14,338 bases of DNA from positions 1 through 14,338 of the forward strand of contig JAUZOU010000035.1 in NCBI GenBank assembly GCA_030706285.1, given 5' to 3'. The notes beneath the pieces were generated by a model. It was given only the letters and a program-made list of their open reading frames with translations. It searched no databases and had not been told where the DNA came from. Position 1 is the first letter of the stretch. Every line of letters begins with the position of its first letter. Source of the stretch: Bacteroidota bacterium. GTDB taxonomy: Bacteria > Bacteroidota > Bacteroidia > Bacteroidales > UBA1402. Positions 1 through 7,628 of this stretch are shown one piece after another. The position numbers were made by a program, and so were the translations under genes.

Positions 1-1
1 C

Positions 2-1357
2 AAAGCCTTTACATTTGAATTCAACCAACGGGGCCATCAATTGTATCAAGTGGCAGAAGTGAATGCAGGGACAGGAGCTGTCAGGATTCTGATTGAAGAC
101 AGAAGTAAGACATTTATTGACTACAGTGGCAAGCATTTCCGCCATGATGTGGAAGGCGGTCATGAAATTATCTGGGCTTCGGAGCGGGATGGCTGGAACC
201 ATCTTTACCTCATTGATGTAGCATCAGGACAAGTGAAAAACCAGATTACGAAAGGAGAGTGGGTGGTCCGGGAAGTCGTTCATATAAACGATAAAACGCG
301 TGAGATTATTTTCAAGGGAAGTGGTAAAAATGCCGGAGAAGATCCCTATTTCATCCATTATTATAAAGTCGGATTTGACGGAACCGGCTTGGTTGACCTC
401 ACTCCTGAGCCGAGGGAACACCAGGCTGTTTTTTCTGCCAATTATGAGTATTTCACGGATACTTATTCTACTGTTGATGCTGCTCCGGTCACTGTCCTGC
501 GCAGTGCTAAAGACGGAACGGTGCTGATGAAACTTGAAACAGCCGATATTTCGGATTTACAGGCAAAAGGCTGGAAGGCACCGGAAATATTTGTTGCCAA
601 AGGACGGGATAGCGTGACAGCCATTTGGGGGAATATTTATTTCCCGACCAATTACGATCCGAAAAAGAGTTATCCGGTGATTGAATACATTTATGCAGGG
701 CCTCAGGGCTCATTTGTACAGAAGAGTTTCAGACCCAGTATGTGGGCTTTTTCAGGACTCTCCGAGTTGGGCTTTATCATCGTGTCGATCGATGGCATGG
801 GAACATCCAATCGCTCCAAGGCTTTTCAGGATGTTTGCTATAAGAACCTGAAAGATGCCGGGTTCCCTGACCGGATTCTTTGGATGAAAGCGGCTGCCAA
901 AAAATTCCCGTCGATGGATTTGTCGCGGGTAGGCATATTCGGCGGCTCGGCCGGCGGACAGAATGCACTGGGCGGCCTATTGTTCCATCCGGAGTTTTAT
1001 AAGGCCGGCGTGGCTTCTTGCGGCTGCCATGACAATAGAATGGATAAGCTCTGGTGGAATGAACAATGGATGGGTTACCCTGTGGGAAAAGAATACGAAG
1101 AATGTTCCAATGTGGTTAATGCCGGTAAACTTCAGGGAAAATTGATGCTGATCGTCGGAGAAATGGATGACAATGTCGATCCGGCTTCGACCATGCAGGT
1201 AGCCGATGCCTTGATCAAGGCCAAAAAAGATTTTGAACTGGTGGTTTTGCCTGGCACCAACCATACGTTGGGCGGCGATTACGGAGAACAGAAACGCCGT
1301 GACTTTTTCGTCAGGACGTTGCTCGGTGAAACAACGCCAGACTGGAATCAGAAATAG
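2..1357 (+). CDS. S9 family serine peptidase (DPP IV/prolyl oligopeptidase type), C-terminal part
   Basis: Partial gene: the reading frame is open to the left edge, and a TTG at 41 is an internal Leu codon, not a start. The first ~170 residues look like the end of a DPPIV_N beta-propeller (WASERDGWNHLYLID). The rest is an alpha/beta-hydrolase S9 domain. The nucleophile elbow is GGSAGG with Ser codon 947-949, the acid lies in MDDNVDP (1163-1183), and the His is in PGTNHTLGG (His codon 1262-1264). YAGP near 692 fits the oxyanion-hole segment. Such enzymes cleave peptides, often after proline, usually in the periplasm of Bacteroidota. The elbow has Ala where classical DPP IV has Tyr (GWSYGG), so this is probably a divergent S9 subgroup. 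The double-Glu motif that marks true dipeptidyl peptidases would lie upstream of the window, so exopeptidase specificity cannot be judged. The gene ends at TAG 1355-1357 and is followed by its own terminator, so it is probably not co-transcribed with the PUL. Confidence 0.9.
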   Translation, partial: KAFTFEFNQRGHQLYQVAEVNAGTGAVRILIEDRSKTFIDYSGKHFRHDVEGGHEIIWASERDGWNHLYLIDVASGQVKNQITKGEWVVREVVHINDKTREIIFKGSGKNAGEDPYFIHYYKVGFDGTGLVDLTPEPREHQAVFSANYEYFTDTYSTVDAAPVTVLRSAKDGTVLMKLETADISDLQAKGWKAPEIFVAKGRDSVTAIWGNIYFPTNYDPKKSYPVIEYIYAGPQGSFVQKSFRPSMWAFSGLSELGFIIVSIDGMGTSNRSKAFQDVCYKNLKDAGFPDRILWMKAAAKKFPSMDLSRVGIFGGSAGGQNALGGLLFHPEFYKAGVASCGCHDNRMDKLWWNEQWMGYPVGKEYEECSNVVNAGKLQGKLMLIVGEMDDNVDPASTMQVADALIKAKKDFELVVLPGTNHTLGGDYGEQKRRDFFVRTLLGETTPDWNQK

Positions 1358-1474
1358 GAGCGTTTTACCGGTTAAGCCTGGCGGAAACCGGAAGTTTCAG
1401 TGTGCTGAGGTGACCGGTTTGTCAGATCAATAAGTCCATTTTGCTTAGGTCTAAAAGGCATCAATGGGCAACTA

Positions 1475-1508
1475 AAATGGCAGTCTTTAGAAAGGCTGCC
1501 ATTTTTTT
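1475..1508 (+). terminator. Rho-independent terminator after the S9 peptidase gene
   Basis: AAATGGCAG (1475-1483) pairs perfectly with CTGCCATTT (1496-1504). The inner CTTT/AAAG arms and one T-G wobble extend the stem almost to the loop. The 3' arm runs straight into a T-tract (1502-1508). It lies 118 nt after the peptidase stop and 115 nt before the HTCS start, so it separates the two transcription units. Confidence 0.88.
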
Positions 1509-1546
1509 GCCGTTTTATGGGATCAAATTGAATTGTGTTGAATTTA

Positions 1547-1579
1547 ATTGAAATTTCATGTAATTATTAACTATTTTTA
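1547..1579 (+). promoter_or_regulatory. Candidate Bacteroides-type promoter of the HTCS gene
   Basis: TATTTTTA at 1572-1579 differs by one base from the Bacteroidota -7 box TAnnTTTG. ATTG at 1547-1550 differs by one base from the -33 box TTTG, at a spacing of 21 nt. The region is very AT-rich, lies just after the terminator, and would give a leader of roughly 35-40 nt. Such boxes arise often by chance in AT-rich DNA, so this is only a candidate. Confidence 0.3.
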
Positions 1580-1622
1580 GCTGTTTTTTTGGAAACTAGT
1601 CATTGAAGAAAAATTAATGTAG

Positions 1623-4600
1623 ATGAAGGTGCTTTTTGCCGGTACTGTTACTGAGAGGGTCTTTAGAGCCCCGGTTATTGGTGTCATTTTATGGTGCATG
1701 GTGTTTTCATGTCATGTTTCGGCAACGGAGGAAGTCCTGACATTTTCGCATTACACGTATGAGAACGGGCTTCCTTCTTCGTATGTCAAGAGCATTTCCC
1801 AAGATCAGTATGGCTTTATCTGGTTGGCGACCAGAAGTTCGGTTTGCCGTTTTGACGGGCTGCGTTTTAAGGAATTCCCGGCTTATGATCGGTCTGGCAA
1901 TCCTTTAAAGCTGATCAGCAATGGGATTTTTCTGTTTTCAGATTCCGTCTTGATCGCCCGGACAAATACCGGCGGAACGTATTTTTATTTTGATGTTGAC
2001 CATGAATGTTTTTATCCATATGAACGGCTGAACCATCTTGGAACAGTTCAAACGGTTGTTCCGGTCAAAAAAGGATTCTGGATAGACCGTCACAACCGGC
2101 TATACTTTCTTGATGCCCAAACGGGGAAATTGACAGGGATCCGGAGCAAAATACCATTTGGACATATCCCCGGGAACGTGTTGTTTTCGGATGTGACTGC
2201 TAATTCCGACCAGTTGGTAGCCGTTACCAACCAACATTCTATCCTCTGGATCGATTTCAGGCATGCCCGGTTGACCTATTTTGCCATGCCGGCAGAAATG
2301 AGGAACCTGGTGCCGTCAAAGATCTACCTCGACCGGAGTCATAATTTCTGGATTGATGAGGAAACAACGGGATTGTTCAGGCTGAACCTTGAAACCGGAA
2401 AAACGGTGCATTATTCGAAGACAGCCACTGGCGACCGGCATCTGTCCCACAATATGGTGCATTGTTTTGCCGAAGACTTGAAGGGAAGGATGTGGGTCGG
2501 GACGGAAGCAGGTCTTAGTTTGTGGTCTCCTGTGACGGGAACGTTTTCCTTCAGCCGCTATGATATGACCAATCCATCTGGGCTGAATGCCGATCCGATT
2601 TATGACGCTTTTTGTGACAGAGACGGAAATGTGTGGTTGGGGACTTATTTCGGAGGCGTGAATTTCTGGAGTGCAGAGAAACGGTTTTTCAAATTCTGGC
2701 AGGCCGGCGGCAGCAACAGGCAACTAGGCGGAAATGTGGTCAGTTGCCTGAAGGAGGACAGCAAAGGCAACATCTGGATTGGGCTGGAAGATCTTGGGGT
2801 GAACAAGCTGGACAAGACGACCGGTATTATTTCACGGTATTCGAGTAATGCCGGTTCGAACGGGCTGAGCTACAACAATGTCCATGATCTTTTCTTTTTG
2901 ACGGACAATAGTTTGTGGATAGCCACTTATACAGGCGGCATCAACATCCTGAACGTTTCGACTGGTAAATATAGTTATGTGACCAGTGCGACACAGCCGG
3001 AGCTTCTTTCCGACAATATCTATTCGTTCCTGGGAGCAGGAGATTCCGTTTTTATTGCCACTTCGGGTGGCTTGTCGGTGTATGACGAAAAGACAAGGAA
3101 ATTCAGCCGTTTTATGTACAATCAGGTTGGTGGCGTGCAATTTGAAAGCATGTGTAAGTCGAAAAACAAGATCTGGTTTTCGTCAAGACAACATGTGTAT
3201 GATTACGACACGAAAAAGAAGGTCTTTTCCAGATTTGACCGGATCCCTGAATTTAATGACATCAACTTTGTCAAAGCAGATTCAAAAGGGAGGATATGGA
3301 TGGGTGATTGTTACGATGGCCTGGCCTGTTACGATGAAAAATCGGATCGCGTGTCCATTTACAGCAAGAAAAACGGTTTCCCTGCCACTTGGATATTCAG
3401 TATCCAAGAAGTCAAAAATGGTTGGTTCTGGGTCAGTACTGATAAGGGATTGGTGAGGATCAACCCCGAAAAGAAACTATTAACCCTGTATGACAGCAAT
3501 TCCGGGATCCCGTTCAACTTGTTCAATTTTAGGGCGTCCTTTAAAGACAGTCGCGGGAACGTCTATTTTGGAGGCAATAACGGGATGCTGTCATTTAACG
3601 AAGCAGACAATCCTGACCGGTTAAAGAAACTGAGGGTCAATTTTACAGGATTACAGCTTTTCAATAAGCCGGTGAAGCCAGGAGATAAATCTCCATTAAA
3701 AAAATCCATCAACAGGATTGATAAGCTGGTGCTGGAGTATCATCAGAATGTCTTCACCATTGAGTTCTCAGCCCTTTGCTATACGTTGGGGGGCAATTGC
3801 CAGTACGCCTACTACCTTGAAAACTTTGAGAATGCGTGGAATTACGTAGGAAATAGAAATTTTGCGACCTATACGAATTTAAGTCCCGGAACCTACTATT
3901 TTCATGTCAAGGCGTCAGAAGGAAATATCTTCAACCCTGCTAATGAACGGATACTCGAAATTGTGATCAGGCCTCCGTTCTGGAGATCCATCTGGGCGTT
4001 CATGCTTTATGTGATGCTGGTTGTTGCGATTGTGGCTACGATTTATTGGGTCGGAAAGCGGCTGGAAAAATCGAAATCAATGGTCGAAATTGAGCGTAGG
4101 GAAAAGGAACACGCCGATGAGATCCATCAGGCAAAACTCGAATTTTATACCAACATCTCTCATGAACTGAAAACGCCGCTTACGCTAATCATCGGGCCGT
4201 TAAATAGAATTCTGGAAGAAGAGAAGCAGAGTCCTGCCGTAAGACGGAGCCTGCAGGGAATCCAAAAGAATGCCAGGCGGCTGTATCAGCTGATCAATGA
4301 ACTGCTTGAATTCCGGAAAATTGAAAAAGGCAAGGAATGTCTTCAGGTGGCGACCTATGATCTGAAAACCTTTACGGACGAAATCAGGGAATCGTTCGAA
4401 GATTCGGCCAGGCATAACAAGATAGACTTTACTGTATCGGTTTCACAACCGGATATCCCTGTCTGGTTTGACATCAACAAACTTGACAAAATCGTCTTCA
4501 ACTTGCTTTCAAATGCATTCAAATATACCAATGAAGGAGGAAGGGTCGAATTGAAGCTGGAAACCGTTGTGAGGGAAAAACACCGGCAGAGTCTGAAATA

Positions 4601-5705
4601 CAATCTGAAAATCACCGTAGTCGATACTGGGATAGGGATCAAACCGGAATATCTGGATAAGATTTTTGACTGTTTTTTCAAAATCGATGAGGAAGAGGCC
4701 AGCAATGTCGGATCAGGCATAGGCCTGGCGTATTTAAAAAGTCTTGTCAGTTTGCATCGTGGGGAAATTACGGTAGAAAGTATCTATGGACAAGGGTCGA
4801 CATTTACGGTGACGTTACCTGTTACAAAATCCGATTACACAGCAGAGGAACTGGCCGGTGAATCACACAGTTTCATTCCTCTACATGCCGCACTTGCCTT
4901 TGATACCGAGCCGGAGGAAGCACCGGAAATCAAGGATGCGGATGGCTTAAGTCACGAAGCCAAGATCTTGGTCGTTGAAGACAATATGGAGCTACTCGAA
5001 TTTATCAAGGAATCGCTGGATGAAAAATATCAGGTGTTTACGGCCAGAAATGGGGTTATGGCGTTGGAAAAGATCAAGCTGCAAATGCCGGACATCATTA
5101 TTAGCGATGTCATGATGCCTGAAATGGATGGGCTTGAACTGACACGGAACGTCAAATCCGACAGAACGATGTCGCATATCCCTGTCATTTTGCTGACAGC
5201 CAAGCATGGCATTGAAAACAAAATGAGCGGGTTGGATACCGGAGCCGATAGCTATCTTGAAAAGCCTTTTTATCCGGATATGCTGAAAAAAAATATTGAA
5301 AATATCCTTCATACCAGGGAGATGCTCATCAACCGATTTAAAGACGATATTTTTGTTGATGTCAGCGAAGTGACCCATACCGAATCGGACAAAGTGTTCA
5401 TGGAGGAGATGACCGCTCTGATTAAGAACAACATTAGCGATCCTTCCCTGGATGTGACATTCGTTGTCAAACATATGGGGATGAGCCGTTCGTTGTTGCA
5501 CCTGAAATTGAAAAGCCTGGTCGGCTATTCGACCACAGAATTTATCCGGTCTGTCCGGTTGCGCGAAGCCGTGAAACTGATCTCCAGCGGGCGTTGCAAC
5601 ATTTCCGAAGCCGCATATGAAACCGGCTTTTCCAGTCCCACCTATTTTACCAGACGATTTAAAGAACATTATGGCAAATCGCCAAGAGAGTATTTCAATC
5701 TGTAG
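1623..5705 (+). CDS. Hybrid two-component system (HTCS) sensor kinase/response regulator, AraC output
   Basis: Complete 1360-residue one-protein signalling system of the type that controls Bacteroidota PULs. An N-terminal signal/anchor (~15-35) leads into a periplasmic sensor made of many Reg_prop beta-propeller blades (for example GRMWVGTEAGLSLW, GNVWLGTYFGGVNFW, GNIWIGLEDLGVNKL), to about residue 690. A Y_Y_Y domain (~720-780) and a transmembrane helix (~790-812) follow. The cytoplasmic part holds HisKA with phospho-His 847 in SHELKTPLT, and HATPase_c with N-box Asn964, DTGIG from Asp1001 and GSGIGL from Gly1030. It continues with a receiver domain (acidic Glu1119/Asp1120, phospho-acceptor Asp1162 in SDVMMPEMDG, Lys1214) and an AraC-type helix-turn-helix pair (~1261-1358). 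All catalytic residues are present, so it should be active. By family precedent it binds an oligosaccharide in the periplasm and activates the adjacent susC/susD genes, here those starting at 5929. The start at 1623 is supported by the signal sequence; no clear Shine-Dalgarno site is visible. Confidence 0.96.
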   Translation: MKVLFAGTVTERVFRAPVIGVILWCMVFSCHVSATEEVLTFSHYTYENGLPSSYVKSISQDQYGFIWLATRSSVCRFDGLRFKEFPAYDRSGNPLKLISNGIFLFSDSVLIARTNTGGTYFYFDVDHECFYPYERLNHLGTVQTVVPVKKGFWIDRHNRLYFLDAQTGKLTGIRSKIPFGHIPGNVLFSDVTANSDQLVAVTNQHSILWIDFRHARLTYFAMPAEMRNLVPSKIYLDRSHNFWIDEETTGLFRLNLETGKTVHYSKTATGDRHLSHNMVHCFAEDLKGRMWVGTEAGLSLWSPVTGTFSFSRYDMTNPSGLNADPIYDAFCDRDGNVWLGTYFGGVNFWSAEKRFFKFWQAGGSNRQLGGNVVSCLKEDSKGNIWIGLEDLGVNKLDKTTGIISRYSSNAGSNGLSYNNVHDLFFLTDNSLWIATYTGGINILNVSTGKYSYVTSATQPELLSDNIYSFLGAGDSVFIATSGGLSVYDEKTRKFSRFMYNQVGGVQFESMCKSKNKIWFSSRQHVYDYDTKKKVFSRFDRIPEFNDINFVKADSKGRIWMGDCYDGLACYDEKSDRVSIYSKKNGFPATWIFSIQEVKNGWFWVSTDKGLVRINPEKKLLTLYDSNSGIPFNLFNFRASFKDSRGNVYFGGNNGMLSFNEADNPDRLKKLRVNFTGLQLFNKPVKPGDKSPLKKSINRIDKLVLEYHQNVFTIEFSALCYTLGGNCQYAYYLENFENAWNYVGNRNFATYTNLSPGTYYFHVKASEGNIFNPANERILEIVIRPPFWRSIWAFMLYVMLVVAIVATIYWVGKRLEKSKSMVEIERREKEHADEIHQAKLEFYTNISHELKTPLTLIIGPLNRILEEEKQSPAVRRSLQGIQKNARRLYQLINELLEFRKIEKGKECLQVATYDLKTFTDEIRESFEDSARHNKIDFTVSVSQPDIPVWFDINKLDKIVFNLLSNAFKYTNEGGRVELKLETVVREKHRQSLKYNLKITVVDTGIGIKPEYLDKIFDCFFKIDEEEASNVGSGIGLAYLKSLVSLHRGEITVESIYGQGSTFTVTLPVTKSDYTAEELAGESHSFIPLHAALAFDTEPEEAPEIKDADGLSHEAKILVVEDNMELLEFIKESLDEKYQVFTARNGVMALEKIKLQMPDIIISDVMMPEMDGLELTRNVKSDRTMSHIPVILLTAKHGIENKMSGLDTGADSYLEKPFYPDMLKKNIENILHTREMLINRFKDDIFVDVSEVTHTESDKVFMEEMTALIKNNISDPSLDVTFVVKHMGMSRSLLHLKLKSLVGYSTTEFIRSVRLREAVKLISSGRCNISEAAYETGFSSPTYFTRRFKEHYGKSPREYFNL

Positions 5706-5812
5706 TGTTATTTAATTATATTGCATTGATTGACAGCTATATATGAAATCAGTACGGATGTATGGATTTTTTCGATTTGTACATTCATGCTAGTTTTTTA
5801 AACATATCTGAC

Positions 5813-5820
5813 TATCCTTG
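5813..5820 (+). promoter_or_regulatory. Candidate -7 box in the leader of the DUF1735-susC-susD operon
   Basis: TATCCTTG differs by one base from TAnnTTTG. No TTTG -33 box lies at the usual 19-21 nt upstream; only the T-run at 5794-5799 is near. This fits a promoter that depends on an activator such as the HTCS. It would give a leader of about 100 nt. The rest of the gap (5706-5928) holds a weak imperfect dyad (ATGTA 5758-5762 / TACAT 5780-5784) and a short hairpin CGGCA-GCG-TGCCG (5875-5887). I see no convincing terminator for the HTCS gene and no small ORF with support. Confidence 0.25.
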
Positions 5821-5928
5821 GTCTGCCTTTTTTGATCATTTGTATCACCTTAAATCGGAGCCTTTCTGATACCGCGGCAGCGTGCCGTTTGGTAATGGCG
5901 TACAAACTAATTTTAAATCTAATTGACT

Positions 5929-7599
5929 ATGAAGAACAAAACACACTATTTCTTCGTGTTACTTGCTCTCTTGATGAGCGCCTGCAGTGGAGATCTGATG
6001 AACCCGATTCCGCTGATCGGGATTAATCCGGGATTTTCAAAATCAGGATTTACAAATGCATCCATCATATCGCAAAATGATTCGGATGTCTATCAGATGA
6101 TTTACAACCGGGTCTATGGCATTTCCAGAGAACTGACCATGTCACTTGTTATTGACGAGGCTGCTCTGGCGAAGTACAATCAGGAGAACAATACGGCGTA
6201 TAAGCTCCTGCCGGCTCAGTATTATACGATGCCGTCATCGGTCCATTTTGGGGTGAAATCCAAAAATGCCGATTTCAATGTGATCTTCAATTCAAAAGCT
6301 ATTTATGAGTTTGCCGGTTCAGTTGAAGCGGCTTCTGACTATGTTGTGCCCATTAAGGCGGTGACAGATCAGAAAACAGGCGTGGACATCGATGAAAGCA
6401 AAAACCTGGTGCTGCTCCATGTCAATATGCTGCCTTCTACTATTTCGACAGTCATCCCCTCCGCTGCCATTGACCTGTTTTTTGCCAAGGGCAGTGATTC
6501 AAAGGAACAGGTGACACTTGAAGGTGCGATGAATTTTTCAGGCATCGATGAAACCGCCATTTCCGCCGTAGTTGACAAAGAAGCGCCATTATTGGTGAAC
6601 AGTACTGACTATACGTTGTTGCCGGATGCCAATTATAGCTTTGGAGGAGCTTCGTTGAACGAGAGCGGGCATGTGGTGATCAAAGGGGAAATCAATGGAA
6701 CCGGTTTGTCAGAAGGAGTCAGATACCTGTTGCCCTGCCGGTTGAAATCCTCAGATCCGGATTATGTGATCGACCAGACAGAGCCTGTTTATTACACGGT
6801 CACAGTGGCCGATCTTAAGGTGACCGTGACAAATGCCAGCACGACCAAAGCCGTGGCCGCCTATACCAGCCTATCGACATTAACCGGTTCTGTGGGGGTA
6901 ACATCCAATGTGATCATCGGCAAAGACCTGACGATCAATTTCAAATACGATCCTTCCTTGATTGCCGGTTTTAACAGCCGGAACGGGACGGATTACCTCA
7001 CGCTGCCGCAAGGATCGGTTGAAATGACCAACAGCAAGATTGCAAAAGGACAAAAGGAAGGCGCTGTTTCTTACCGGATCAATACATCCAGTCTGACGCT
7101 TGCTGACAAAAAACATTACTTGGTACCGCTTGTGCTTCAAAAGAGCGATCTGGAACTGGGTAGTGTTTCAGGATCTGACGTCATCTACCTCGATGTGACC
7201 AAAACGCTTGCCGGAGAATACAACCTGCAGGTTATCGTCAACCAACGGACGCGCAACATCAAAAATACGATCTGGGAAGCATCGGCTTGCCAGCGGGCGG
7301 GAGAAGCTGGCTGGGATGCTGCCATAGCGAAGGCTCAGTATGGATTCGGAGGAGATGACGATTGGTATGCCGTGCTCTTTTCTGTGACCAATGAGGATAT
7401 GCCTGGTAAAGCAAATTGCAAAAAAATCGAAATCTTCACCTTCCTCGAATTGCTGACCGAAACTGGTGGAACCAACAAAGTGACGGAGAACAACTCTTAT
7501 TTCAATACCGTGACAGGTGAAGTCTATATCGATTGTAACCTGTTTGAAAGTTGGTTTAATGCGACCTATAAAGAAACCTATTCGTTTACACGTAAATGA
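5929..7599 (+). CDS. Surface lipoprotein with three DUF1735-like repeats and a C-terminal DUF4361-like domain
   Basis: A 556-residue predicted lipoprotein. The signal peptide ends in LLMSAC with lipidated Cys19. The ATG at 5929 fits this signal, and a TTG two codons earlier is rejected. The body holds three similar segments at ~45-168, ~198-295 and ~332-426. Copies 1 and 3 share a YNxxNxTxYxxLP-like core (YNQENNTAYKLLP; FNSRNGTDYLTLP), and all three share a later YLVPL-like strand (YVVPIKA, YLLPCRL, YLVPLVL). These match DUF1735 (BT_3987-like N-terminal) domains. The tail (~427-556) has DDDWYAVLFSVTNEDMPG and EVYIDCNLFESW, and I read it as DUF4361-like. Relatives are PUL lipoproteins thought to bind glycans at the cell surface, sometimes joined to GH18 or LamG modules; no catalytic module is visible here. 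Its stop overlaps an in-frame ATG of the susC gene (ATGA, 7596-7599), so the two are probably co-transcribed. The binding role is inferred. Confidence 0.85.
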   Translation: MKNKTHYFFVLLALLMSACSGDLMNPIPLIGINPGFSKSGFTNASIISQNDSDVYQMIYNRVYGISRELTMSLVIDEAALAKYNQENNTAYKLLPAQYYTMPSSVHFGVKSKNADFNVIFNSKAIYEFAGSVEAASDYVVPIKAVTDQKTGVDIDESKNLVLLHVNMLPSTISTVIPSAAIDLFFAKGSDSKEQVTLEGAMNFSGIDETAISAVVDKEAPLLVNSTDYTLLPDANYSFGGASLNESGHVVIKGEINGTGLSEGVRYLLPCRLKSSDPDYVIDQTEPVYYTVTVADLKVTVTNASTTKAVAAYTSLSTLTGSVGVTSNVIIGKDLTINFKYDPSLIAGFNSRNGTDYLTLPQGSVEMTNSKIAKGQKEGAVSYRINTSSLTLADKKHYLVPLVLQKSDLELGSVSGSDVIYLDVTKTLAGEYNLQVIVNQRTRNIKNTIWEASACQRAGEAGWDAAIAKAQYGFGGDDDWYAVLFSVTNEDMPGKANCKKIEIFTFLELLTETGGTNKVTENNSYFNTVTGEVYIDCNLFESWFNATYKETYSFTRK

Positions 7600-7628
7600 T
7601 TTTCCAGAATCAACTAAAAAGAAAGAAC

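Noticed and set aside
1358..1474. Small open frame running past the S9 peptidase stop (1233-1433)
   Set aside because: It starts inside the peptidase gene in another frame and has no ribosome binding site, signal peptide or motif.
2986..3456. 156-codon + strand frame overlapping the HTCS propeller region
   Set aside because: Out-of-frame shadow of the Reg_prop blades, with a composition unlike real proteins here.
4992..5669. 225-codon open frame on the minus strand inside the HTCS receiver/AraC region
   Set aside because: It lies wholly antisense to conserved REC and AraC domains, shows no domain or signal of its own, and is explained by codon bias of the real gene.
5923..5925. TTG as start of the DUF1735 lipoprotein
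   Set aside because: ATG at 5929, two codons later, gives a standard MKNK lipoprotein signal peptide.
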